A DNA stretch of 64,000 bases from Mixia osmundae IAM 14324 (lineage: Eukaryota > Basidiomycota > Mixiomycetes > Mixiales > Mixiaceae), in NCBI RefSeq assembly GCF_000708205.1, contig NW_014575552.1, positions 348,411 through 412,410 of the forward strand, written 5' to 3'. Both the position numbers and the translations under genes were made by a program. Under the pieces are notes generated by a model. That model was not told the DNA's origin. It saw only the letters and a program-made list of their open reading frames with translations, and searched no databases. This document shows positions 53,850 through 63,474 of this stretch, one piece after another; within the stretch, counting starts at the first letter, position 1, and the number at the start of each line of letters is the position of its first letter.

Positions 53850-55394
53850 TCAAGATGTGCATTCCATCGAGTACAAGAAATTGCAAGCCGACCGAGCGCA
53901 GCCTGGCTTAGTCCAAGAATCATGCGAGCAAATGGAGGACTGGCTACCAGCCGTGCTCGTAGTGCTCAGCCGTCTCGTCCAATTGGACGTCGAGGTCGAC
54001 AGCGACAACGTGGGCGTCAGAGGCTCGGAAGCAGCGGGTGCGCAAGAATCACTGCGGCCAACGGACAAGGCGACAGGTGCCGGCGTACCCTTTCTCGGCA
54101 TCGAGCGACGGACACGATTTGGCGAGTGAAGGTGAAAGTCTTTCCACCATCGCGCAATCTCGGGCGTAGGCTCAGGCAGAGCGCGGCTCTCGATGACTGC
54201 TCGCGTTGCGAATGGATTGAGGCGTCCTACCTGCGCTCCGACGGGAATGGCCGCCACTTCGTTGTGTCGTGTTGGCATGAGGGCAAAGTTGTCTGATCGA
54301 TTTTCGCGCGTGCGGTCGGCACCAGGATCTTCGTGCTGGTTGAGACTTTCGTGGTTCGCGAGTGGCGATACATCACCACAAGCAGAGTCGCGAGTGTCAT
54401 TGAAGACAGCATCGATCGGGTAGATAGGCGCCGATCCGGCCCGTCCGGTCGAAAGCTCGCTGATGTCGATCCCCGTCAGGTAGGCTGTAGGTCCCAAATA
54501 GACGGCGGAGGTCTGAGTCTGTATCGAGCGCGGTGCGGCTACATATGTAGCGACATTTGTAGGTACCAGATCTATCGTGCTGACCGCTACAGCCAGGTGG
54601 CTTGAGCAGGTGGATTCGGTGCGCTTGCGGATCTTGCGTCCCTTGCCTCGCGTGCCTCGTTTGCGCGCGACGAGACGAGGACTCTTCTGGCCGTCGCGAT
54701 CAGCAGCGTTCGGATTGTACTGCTCCCCGAACAGGATAGCGACTGATGACAGCGATTCATGCGCGAGAGGGCTGTCCAAGTCGACAGGATGATCAAGACT
54801 GATTTGGCCTGCCAGCTGTGCAGATGTACGCGTCGTGCCCTGGTCACCTGGCGAGGGAGGCTGAGGATCGAAGCTGTACAATACGCGAGCATGTTCCGAA
54901 TAATCCAACGTCGTGAGTTGCCTGCGAAAGGACGAGTCAGCTCTTACCCTCGTCGGCAGCGCCCACGCTCACGTAGGCTGATCGCTATGTACACGTCGTG
55001 GATCGAGGACGGAGTGCACGACAGCAAGAGGCTTCAAGTACAGTACAGCGCGGTTGAGATACATCTCGCTGCTCAGTGCAGGGCGATGAGGCGCATAGGG
55101 TGCCTGACGTCGAAGAGACGGGCGTCTCTCCGCTGGAACGAATGCCATCGCCTTGGCTGCTGCTGCGTGTGGCTTCGCTGGCTGATCAAGCTGCCACTGA
55201 CGCAATGCTGAGACTGGTATCGCGAGCGAGCGTCGAGCGAATCCGTGTGCCTGATGAGAGAATGACAAGCAAGCGTGCGAGCCTGTGCCAGGCGTGATGG
55301 TGGAGCGGACAAGAAGCTCCAAGTTGGCCAAGCGCTTGTGCAGGGTGTGCCAGTGCACCGAAGAAGCAGCGTCATGGGTCAAGACAGACCGCAT
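53850..55394 (-). CDS. Hypothetical protein, orphan
   Basis: Two exons: 55394 to about 55000 (MRSVLTHDAASSVHWHTLHKRL...DPRRVHSDQPT), joined by a GT-AG intron (GTGAGC...CGCAG) to QLTTLDYSEHARVLYSFDPQPPSPG in the second exon, which stays open to 53850. The join was deduced from frame only. The product (about 490 residues) is Ser/Thr/Arg-rich and mostly disordered. A basic cluster (RLVARKRGTRGKGRKIRKRTE) in the middle could be a nuclear localisation signal. The segment PEPTPEIARWWKDFHLHSP is the only part that looks ordered. No family recognised. Both strands carry open frames here, so the call is moderate; the second exon is the safer half. Confidence 0.5.
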
Positions 55395-55527
55395 GACTCA
55401 ACGGAAGGCGTCGAAGACGGGTTCGCCCCCGGCTCTTCCCCCCGAGGCGGGTTGCTGTGTCGACAGGGACGGACACGTGCATTGCTCGCGATACAAGAGA
55501 ATAGAGAGTTGCGCAGCAAGGAGGGTC

Positions 55528-56721
55528 TCATGCCTCGCCGTCCGAGCCAGGACTGATGCCTTCGCTCCTGTTGACGCCGAGCCCGTAGAGATTAGTCCTG
55601 CTACCGGATTGGCGGGCCCGCACGTCAAAGAGGCCTCCATTGGCAGAAAGAGAGGTTTTGCGGGAGTGCAAGGGCGAATTTTTGTCGCTATACCGCAGAC
55701 CGCCGTTGACGGTGTTTGCGAAGTGCTCGGCAGCGCGCAGTTGGTCTTCCTCGTACTGACTTGCGGTGTCTTCTTCTAGTGGTCGGGTGCGGAACAGGAC
55801 GCGACTGAGACCCGACGAAAGCACGCCGGCTAGCTTGCGCTCAAAGTAATAGACTGATCCGATCACAGGTATCAAGCCCTCGATAGCTTCCTTGATTCCC
55901 CACGTATCCTCGTGAAACGTGATTCTGCCGGCCTCGTTGAACTCGAGGCGAGTGACGACCTTGAGCTGCACGGACGTCAGAGCAGACACGATGCGTTTCG
56001 GATGAAAAAGCGATACCGCAGCGCGTATCGGCCATGGCCTCGCTGCCATCGGGGCCTCTTCGTGCTCCGGAGAGCGAAATTCGGCAAACGAAGCACGAAT
56101 GGGTGTACCTGGCGCAGGCGTGCGGGTTGCCGGTGTCATCGACGACCACGGTGTAGGCGGATAGGATGGATTGGCATACCGGACGCCATAGTTGCCGTTG
56201 AGGGCTTCGTGCATGCTCGGGAGGAGCGCCAGATTGAGTGTATGGGACAGCAGCAGGACGCGATTGCCATCAAAGGATTCGCGCTCACAGACATCGTTGA
56301 GCTCTGACCAGACGGTACCGGGCAGGAGAGCAAGCAGCTGGAACTGATCTGCGATGCTTTGTTTGCCCTCTGCTCTCGTCAACGGATTCTCAAACACTGC
56401 GATCGCAGAGGGTGCGTCAGTCAGGCCTCCCTCAGATGCTGCGAAAATACTCGCCAGCCGCAGTCTCGTAGCATCTCTCCACGGTCTCTATGATATCCTC
56501 ACGCTCGACCGAGCTGCCGCTATATAGGACCTGATGAATCTCTGCTAACGTGGCGCGGTAGAAGTTGGCACTTGGATGACTGCTACGTGTCGTGCCTGCG
56601 TGAGAGGGGGTTGCCTGACCTTGCCGGTCGCCGAAACCGATGCTCGACTGAGAGGCTGACATGATGGATTCCGAGCCAGGCGTGAGGGGACCACCAGATC
56701 GGAGTTGACGGTACGAGGTGG

Positions 56722-56752
<31 letters not shown>

Positions 56753-57079
56753 TCTGCTGCTACCTATCGCTGCCTGCTGTGTGCGATGATACTGATTTTG
56801 CTGGGCTTGGTAGCTCGAAGCGAGACTGGCCGTGCTCGCGCTCGAAGCTGAGCGTTCTCTCTCTGTACTTCGCTGCATCTGTGGCGAGACAGGTCCGCTT
56901 GACTGCGGCGGGCTGGCGAGCGAACTGGCGAAGCCGTTGGCGGGCAGAGCAATCGAGAGCAATTCACCCTTGCTCTTACGCGAGATCGTGCCTGGTCTCT
57001 GAGCTGCTTTCAGAGGGAGGGCACTGCCGGCGGCAGGCGAGCTTGTTGCGTTTGTCGTCGTCAAAACGCTCGTCTTCAT
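55528..57079 (-). CDS. NTF2/SnoaL-like basidiomycete protein with poly-Gln tract
   Basis: Start MKTSVLTTTNATSS at 57079; upstream frame is open but less plausible. The N-terminal 130 residues are Ser/Gln-rich, with a poly-Gln run coded by (CAG)n at 56723-56752. The conserved part begins ANFYRATLAEIHQVLYSGSSVEREDIIETVERCYETAA, and an intron at 56397-56454 with a GC donor (GCGAGT) joins it to VFENPLTRAEGKQSIADQFQLLALLPG. The combined D-I-I-E-T-V-x-R-x-Y-E-x-x-A-V-F-E-N-P-L pattern is that of an NTF2-like fold. It continues with SELNDVCERESFDGNRVLLLSHTLNLALLPSMH and TRLEFNEAGRITFHEDTWGIKEAIEGLIPVIG. I have the impression of many uncharacterised basidiomycete relatives. No catalytic residue is obvious. 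Confidence 0.8.
56723..56752 (-). repeat. Poly-Gln coding CAG/CAA repeat
   Basis: About ten consecutive Gln codons, mostly CAG with two CAA (read on the minus strand), inside the disordered N-terminus of the NTF2-like protein. Likely length-variable. Confidence 0.9.
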
Positions 57080-57323
57080 TGCCTCATCCTTCCTTGCTGT
57101 CTTGCTGCTACCGCTTGTCCGTGTCCGACTTCTCCGTGTCGCTAAGCGCTCGGAGGATGATGGGCCAGTCACGTATGACGAGATCTCCACGAGCAGCCAG
57201 CCGGTCGCTCGGCAAGCGCGCAAGATCGCCGTGTCGGCCACGACGCCACGCGACACAACCGTGCGCGCCTCCGCGTTTCGAGCCGGAAGAAATAGCTCAA
57301 AGCCCAGCCAAACCTCGACCGTC

Positions 57324-58450
57324 ATGCCTTTTGCACCCCGTCCAGCACCCGTCAAGGACTATCCGACCGAGCAATACAGCTCAGAGGTCCAAGCAGCCCT
57401 TGACTTCTATCACAAAGAAGTCGTCGAGAGCGATGCGTGGCAAGGTGACGAGAGCTTGATGTGCCCACAGAGCCGTCGTTGACGCTGGATACTCGTAGAC
57501 GCCGGTGACCGTGATGGTACGCACATCTGGAAGAAGCCGGACGCAGATCCGTACGGTGTCCCGACCGTCAAAGGCACCTGTCTCATCGAGAATGCCACCA
57601 CCGACGAAGTCACCGGCGTGCTCGTCCTGCCCGCCATGCGCAAGCTCTGGGACACCCGTGTCGTACAGGCTAGAGCGCTAGCAAGGTTTGTACAGCGTCA
57701 CATGCTCAGCCAGTGCTTTGCCTTGACGGATGCTGCAGATACTCACCCCGCATATTCGCCTTTTACACTGAGATGGCCGGCCTGAGCTGGCTCGTCTGGC
57801 CGCGCGACATCTGCGGTGCAGGCTCGATCATCAGAGGTAGCGAGGAAAATACAGAGACATACATTGTCCAAGTGTCTGTCGAGAATCCCGAGCTGTGCCC
57901 AGAGGTCGACGGCAAGGTAAGAGCTACGCTCACCTCTTCAGTCTGGCATCTCGTCCCCAAGGGCGATGGCGTGGAAGTCACCTACCTCGTCAAGATTGCC
58001 CTCAATGGTGCCATTGCTGCCAGTCTGGTCCAGGCACTCGCCACAGAAATCCCTTCCTGCGTCTCGCGCGTCAGAGATGCTTACTATGAACGTACGCAAC
58101 CTATCAGACGTCTGGCCAGACAGCAAACTGATGCAGATTGTGTAGACGGACATTCACCATATATCGTGTTGCTCAAAGGCAAGGAACCCAAGTCACAGAT
58201 CAACATTGAAGACATCAGTCTCAAAGATCCCGAGCGAACCTGGATCGCCAACATCAACCCTGCAACAGGTGACGACGTCATCAATCTACGCTACTCGACT
58301 AGAATGTACCCCGATGGTGTCAAGATCACTAGCTCGGGTTCAGGTGCATCACATGCTCGCATCGAAGACCACAAGGACGGCAAAGCGACCGTCACGTTTG
58401 CAAACGACGCCGACGGCACAGAGATTGAAATACAGATTTCACCCGCCTGA
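57324..58450 (+). CDS. START-domain protein 2, with C-terminal beta-rich module
   Basis: The start MPFAPRPAPVKDYPTEQYSSEVQAALDFYHKEVVESDAWQ joins by GT-AG to DAGDRDGTHIWKKPDADPYGVPTVKGTCLIENATTDEVTGVLVLPAMRKLWDTRVVQARALAR, and by a second GT-AG intron to YSPRIFAFYTEMAGLSWLVWPRDICGAGSII. The 'GT-IWKK...PTVKG...MRKLWD' layout is typical of START proteins in basidiomycetes. After TSSVWHLVPKGDGVEVTYLVKIAL and a helix (IPSCVSRVRDAYYERTQP), the C-terminal 80 residues (TWIANINPATGDDVINLRYSTRMYPDGVKITSSG...TVTFANDADGTEIEIQISPA) resemble the end of START protein 1. Presumably intracellular lipid binding; no membrane signal. Confidence 0.8.
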
Positions 58451-58575
58451 GCGGCGCCTCACTACTGCACTGTCTCATGTAATGAATGTATCACTCGTCA
58501 ATACAAAATCAATGCGCTTGCGAAATCGAAACGAACAACAATCTACAGCGTCAGCTCTATTCTGCCTTGAGTGAT

Positions 58576-59964
58576 TCAGGGTTTGCCTATCAGGGGATCG
58601 GGTTGCGCCCAAATCCAGTCCTGGAAGCCGGCTTGGGTGAGGCGTTCTTGAGCGATCACAGCCCAGTGTGTCATTTCGTCGAGAGCTGCTGCAGAAGAGC
58701 ATTTGCCGTAGACGAGCTCGTAAACTGCCAGAGCCTCCTCGACCTCTTCTGGAGATGAGAAGCCTACAGCAGTGACTGTTGCTTGCTTGGCCAGAGGGCT
58801 CGCACTCGACAGACCATATGCAAGGGCCACCCGCTCGATCGTCGTTCTAGGAGCTTCGTGCCCCTGCACATCGCTCGCCAGACCTCCTTTGGGTGGATGA
58901 CTCTTTATGATCTCCTCCGATAAGTCTCGTACGGCTTGTCGAAGTTGCGCTGGCGCCGGATGCCAGTCAGGGGCGCCACGACGAGTAAGCATGCCCATTG
59001 AGAATGGAGAGGCATTGACGACTTGCAACAGTCCAGCATCGAAAAGCATCGGTAACCATTGACCGAGCGTATCGTTCTGAATCGAGTGATGGGCATACGA
59101 GAGGACAATGTCGAGGGGACGTTTGTGATGATACAGTATCAGACGGGCCAGTCGCAAGATCGTCGGTAGAGGGAGGCCGCTGATGCCAACGCGTCTGATC
59201 AAGCCTTTGTCTTTCAGCTCAAAGAGTGCGCCTGCAGCTTCCAGAATGCTGCGATCGCCGTCGCCATGGACTATGCCAGCCATATCCTTTGATAAGCCCC
59301 ATCGCTTCTCTTCAAGTCGGCCCTGCTTGTTGAGCAGCAATCGAGGTGCCTTGTGTAGACCAGCAGCATTGGCATCCTCTACATCCTCGGCGACGAATTC
59401 GACATCGTGCAAATACACTACATCGAGATAGTCGGTCTTTAGTAATCGCAGCGATTCTTTGACAGATGTCTTTATGCGATTTGCCGAATAGTCAAAGGCT
59501 GAGCTATCTGCACCATAGCGCCCTGCTTTTGTCAGGATATGGTATTTGCTGCGTATCAGATCTGCATCAGCAAAGCCTGCTGATGCACCATGACACGCAC
59601 TGTCTAGGGAACTGCTGTCTAAAGTTTACATCGCCGAGCACGTTGCCGATAATTGCCTCTGATCCTCTGTCCAGAACACATCAGCTGTGATGCTTGATCA
59701 GACGAGAAGAGCTTGCCGATAGTATGGTGATGTATCGATGGCATTGATGCCTGATGCAAATGCACGTCGGATGGTCTCCTCCGGGATCGTCGTCTCGGCA
59801 AGTTGCCGTGAATCATTGTAGGCATGTCCAAACGTGCCCGCACCAAAGATGATGGGCGTCAGAGGCAATTTCTTGCCATCGTCAGCCGAACCGATCCGTC
59901 GAGCCGTCTCTGGCATGCGATCGGCAAAGATGCGCTCGACCGCTTCTGTCCCTCGTTGCGACAT
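58576..59964 (-). CDS. ARA2: Aldo-keto reductase, Ara2-like NAD-dependent D-arabinose dehydrogenase
   Basis: Start MSQRGTEAVERIFADRMPETARRIG; an upstream ATG at 60111 is less likely. AKR core: PIIFGAGTFGHAYND, AFASGINAIDTSPYY (catalytic Asp and Tyr), LTKAGRYG (catalytic Lys), then LRLLKTDYLDVVYLHDVEFV (catalytic His in LHDVE). The first intron (59667-59716) needs a GC donor (GCAAGC) to keep SPYY in frame with GSEAIIGNVLGDV; the next is GT-AG and gives FPRHKYHILTK. The large last exon has DKGLIRRVGISGLPL, LDIVLSYAHHSIQND and VVNASPFSMGMLT. In yeast Ara2 makes D-erythroascorbate precursor; L-galactose dehydrogenases of plants are relatives. It diverges from the FNT gene. Confidence 0.92.
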
Positions 59965-60271
59965 GACGACCACCTCGCTCACGTCGTGACAGATGCGAGA
60001 TGATCTGCGGTCTGCGACGCGCGAGTCTGTCGCTGTTGACGAGAGGGCAGTTAGGCCGGCCGTCAGATCTAGCTTGTGACCGATGCTGACGACGATCGAG
60101 ACTGCGCCCAAATTGACGTCGATCGTGGGCGAAAATCTCGTCGCCGTGATTACGCAGCGCGTCCACGTGACTTTATCGCTATCAAACCGCTCGCAGGGTT
60201 GGATGCCTTGCAGAGCGGATGAGCAGCGCTGCTCGCTCTTCAGTCAGTCGGTTCGAGAATCTATTGCCAAC
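59965..60271. other. Divergent promoter between ARA2-like and FNT genes
   Basis: About 300 bp between two start codons on opposite strands. I see no recognisable motif. The in-frame extension of the reductase (to 60111) lies here and is considered non-coding. Confidence 0.5.
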
Positions 60272-61698
60272 ATGTCGGCCTCAAGAGCAGTCAAATTCAA
60301 CGAAGGCATCGTCGATGTGAGCCACCGAATCCGAGGAGCATATTGGAGCTCACGTTGTCCTGACAGGATTACACGCCCGTACAGACGACCGCTATCAGTG
60401 GGTGGTGTGTAGAACTCTTTCCGGCGCGCTGAGGACCTCGCCTCTCCCTCAGTGATGGAAGGCGCAGTCAAGAAGCACCAACAGCGTATTGACCATCTGT
60501 TCATCAAGTCAATCCTGGCCGGTATACAGCTTTCCGTTGCTGGACAGCTCGTCATCACTGTGGCAGGACCTGTCTATGCCAGCCAGACTTTGATGCCGTT
60601 CTGGCATCTCATCGCAGGCTTCGTCTATCCCGTCGGTCTCGTCATGATTCAGCTGACCGGATCCGAGCTCTTTACGTCCAATATGTGTGTGTCCGGCAAT
60701 GCTTAGGGCCGAAACCTGACGCGCTTAGCAGGATGATCATGTCGTGTGCATGCTGGCAGCGCAAGATACCGGTCTGGTCGCTCGGACTATCGTTGCTTGT
60801 ATCATTCTTCGGAAATCTCGTCGGTTCGCTCATCGTCTGTGGCTTGCTCGCGCGATGGTCAGGCCTTGCCTACGAGACCGGATTCAACACGTTCGCCATC
60901 ACATTTGCGCAACAAAAGATTGCCAATGGCGTAAGATGGCATGAAGTTTTTCTCAAAGGCATCGGTGCCAACTACCTCGTCTGTTTGGCCGTTTTCATGT
61001 CCATCTCGGCAAGGAGCATCGTTTCCCGCGTCCTCGTTATATGGATTCCGGTATGGACGTTCGTGTCTATCGGCTTCGAACATACTGTAGCTGGCGAGTG
61101 ACTTCTCTATGGTATACGCAAGGACTGACTATCGCCTTGCAGATATGTTCTTCATGCCAATTGCGATCATGGTCGGCGCCCCAGAGATAACGACACGCTA
61201 CTACGTATCCAATGGGATCATACCGACAGTGCTCGGGAATTATGTGGGAGGCGGTCTGTTCGTTGGAACAGTCTGTAGGTCAAAGAAAGCAGCAATGTTA
61301 CGACCCGGACCTGACCCTTTGATTCTGCGACAGATTGGTGGGTGTTCGGTCTCTATCAGGAAGACGCTCTGCTGGCGGAAGAGCGAGGCGAAGGCGTGGC
61401 CGTTGCAGGCATGACGCCCGGGCCTGCAAACGCATCGAGGTCACGCTCAAGATCACGCAAAGGCTTGAAACCGGGCAGCTCGCCATCTCGGCCAAGCAGG
61501 GTGCAGGACAAGACTTATGCACATCGAGCAGGTCGCTGGCGTTCCTGGCGTCGCTCGAGCGATGCTACTGCAGTCGATGCTTCGCTCAAAAGTAAGTCCG
61601 AAAATGCAAGCGCAGGTCGAGATGCATCGAACAGTCCCATGACGGAGAAAAGTAGCTCCGCGCAAGCCTATGTACGTCCTGCTGACGATCTAGTCTGA
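60272..61698 (+). CDS. Formate/nitrite transporter (FNT) family protein
   Basis: Pentameric anion channel/transporter of the plasma membrane. Start MSASRAVKFNEGIVD joins by GT-AG to DYTPVQTTAI, then MMEGAVKKHQQRIDHLFIKSILAGIQLSVAGQLVITVAGP. Further blocks: LTGSELFTSNM, KIPVWSLGLSLLVSFFGNLVGSLIVCGLLA, and ANYLVCLAVFMS. An intron at 61094-61142 has a GC donor (GCGAGT) and joins GFEHTVA to DMFFMPIAIMVGAPE; GT cannot give this frame. The next GT-AG intron restores GNYVGGGLFVGTVYWWVFGLY. The C-terminal 110 residues are Ser/Arg-rich and cytosolic (RSRSRSRKG). Substrate could be formate, nitrite or a similar small anion. Confidence 0.93.
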
Positions 61699-61979
61699 CC
61701 TGCGACGAGCTTTATTTACAATTGTTGCACGGTTATGTGTATCCTGTCTTAGACTTGTGTTGTCGACCTGCTTTGCTCAAGCCGGCGTGACATCGTTAAA
61801 GGGGACCTCTGGAGCAGATGAGATGAGGAGCATCCGGACAAAAGACTGGACATCGAAATAGCTGCTTGCTGTCTGTGTCCCCAGCCGTTTCGGCTGAACG
61901 TCTGACCAAAATATTGTTTGGTGGTCCACGCCCACGCGGCCCGGCGACCATGGGGGTGCCGAAACTTGAAAGAAACCTT

Positions 61980-62015
61980 GAAAAAAGGAGGAGGAAGGAG
62001 GAGGAAAAGAGAGAG
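61980..62015 (+). repeat. 36-nt uninterrupted polypurine run
   Basis: All A/G from 61980 to 62015, made of GGAGGA-type units. Such runs can form triplex (H-DNA) structures or be short microsatellites. It is in the gene-poor end, downstream of the FNT gene. Confidence 0.85.
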
Positions 62016-62712
62016 TCTATCAGGCTCCTCCCAAATTTTATGCTCAGCGCTACCGCTGGCGTCATTCTAGGCCCGTTGTACATGATTTGACGCGTCAGAT
62101 GATTCTCAAAATTTCCTTTGTTTTTCCAACGTGGCCTCAGACCGGGGGTTTCAAGTCAAACGGCCCGGCGCGCTCTGAGGCTGCTTGACCGGCAGCTGCC
62201 AGTTAAGAGACGGGAACGCCGATCAATATGTCATATACCAGCAACAAATGAGCTCCTTCATTGAAGACACAGGAACGCCTCAGAGAGTGACAGCGGTGGT
62301 CGAGGCGAACAACCGAAATTGAAGACTATCCTTCTGATAATGTCAAATGCGCAGTAAAGATATGGTGAAAGGTGATCTCGCCCAGCAAGCCATTTGTCAT
62401 TCGTACAGCTCGCCGTGTCACCTATCAGACACTGTGCCAGGCCTGTCTTTGAGACCTTAAAGCTGGTGATAGTCTACTGCTTGCAATGATCTGATGAAAC
62501 ATATCACCTGCATGAGCCCACTCAACGCAGCGATGACCATCATGTCAACATCAAACACGCATCTCAGCAGCGGGAAATCATCCACTGCTGTCGACGTCCG
62601 CTCGAGCAATCAATGCATCAGTCGTCCGCTAGATACCATNCTGGAGACTATTGATGTATGGTACCGTCTCAAGGTACGGCTTCAGTCGTACTGCCGGCCA
62701 CACAGTCAATAT

Positions 62713-62745
62713 CGAGCTCTCTGATCGAGCTCTCTGATCGAGCTG
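62713..62745 (+). repeat. 13-nt tandem repeat, about 2.5 copies
   Basis: CGAGCTCTCTGAT occurs twice in tandem (62713-62725 and 62726-62738), followed by a partial third copy. It lies next to the ambiguous base at 62640. Confidence 0.8.
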
Positions 62746-63096
62746 ATATTGCGAGTAAAGATAGTTCCGTCTGCTCCGGAGTACGAACACATGTTTGTTG
62801 ATAGTCTCTTGGCGAAGACTAACTCTCCGTCTCTTTGAACCGTCGTAATTGGTGCAGGGAGTCTTGACGCGATCTCTCAAAATGCAAATCGAGTCGCGTA
62901 ATAAGTGATGGCAACTGGATGCTTACCGATGAAATGCAGCAGTGCGACCGGATGAAGAGTATGAGGGTCTTCGCTAAAGTCGCTGTGGTCAATCCAATGT
63001 CCTGCCAACGCGCCTAGATAAATCACGCCAATCAGATACACGGGTGATTAATAACTTTCCCATGAATTACGCAACATTGACTTTTGGCGTGGCAAA

Positions 63097-63474
63097 TTGA
63101 AGAAATCCCCTGGCATTTCACTACTCGACAATGGCAGAGCGGTGCTATCCTTTCTGATCGTCGACATAGAGCATGGAGATCACTCGGTCCTCTGCTATAC
63201 CTTCCTTTCGCAACTTCTCGCTCAGTCGTCCAGTCCGATTGTGTATCGTCGAGTAACGCATACCTTGCAGAGTCCAATCGACACGACTGCCACGAGCTGC
63301 CAAGTCACGCCCAGTCACTTTGCTCATCTTCCTTCACGCCGCAAACAGCAGCTGTGGACACTGCGAGCTACTGTCACTGATGATACGCTCAAATATGGTC
63401 AGATCATGCGTCACCACGCCGATAGTCAGAGAGCGTGGGACACTAGCCAGCAATCATTTTTCACTGGCGACTAG
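63097..63474 (+). CDS. Possible exon of an unrecognised gene
   Basis: The frame is open upstream to about 63060 but has no ATG; it ends at 63474. The product (GISLLDNGRAVLSFLIVDIE..., LCYTFLSQLLAQSSSPIVYRRV, ..., QSFFTGD) has normal amino acid make-up but no family I recognise. If real, it needs a 5' exon further left. Chance is a serious alternative. Confidence 0.25.
   Translation: MKKSPGISLLDNGRAVLSFLIVDIEHGDHSVLCYTFLSQLLAQSSSPIVYRRVTHTLQSPIDTTATSCQVTPSHFAHLPSRRKQQLWTLRATVTDDTLKYGQIMRHHADSQRAWDTSQQSFFTGD

Noticed and set aside
54759-55211. 150-codon plus-strand frame opposite the orphan gene
   Set aside because: Arg/Cys-rich with no family; the minus strand gives a joined frame of nearly 500 codons with a good intron.
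59717-60111. Upstream extension of the aldo-keto reductase to 60111
   Set aside because: The family begins near MSQRG...; the extra 49 residues lie in the divergent promoter and have no similarity to AKR proteins.
61866-62090. Short frame with a basic RRRKEEEKRES segment
   Set aside because: The basic/acidic stretch is a translation of the polypurine run; the frame starts at TTG and ends soon after.
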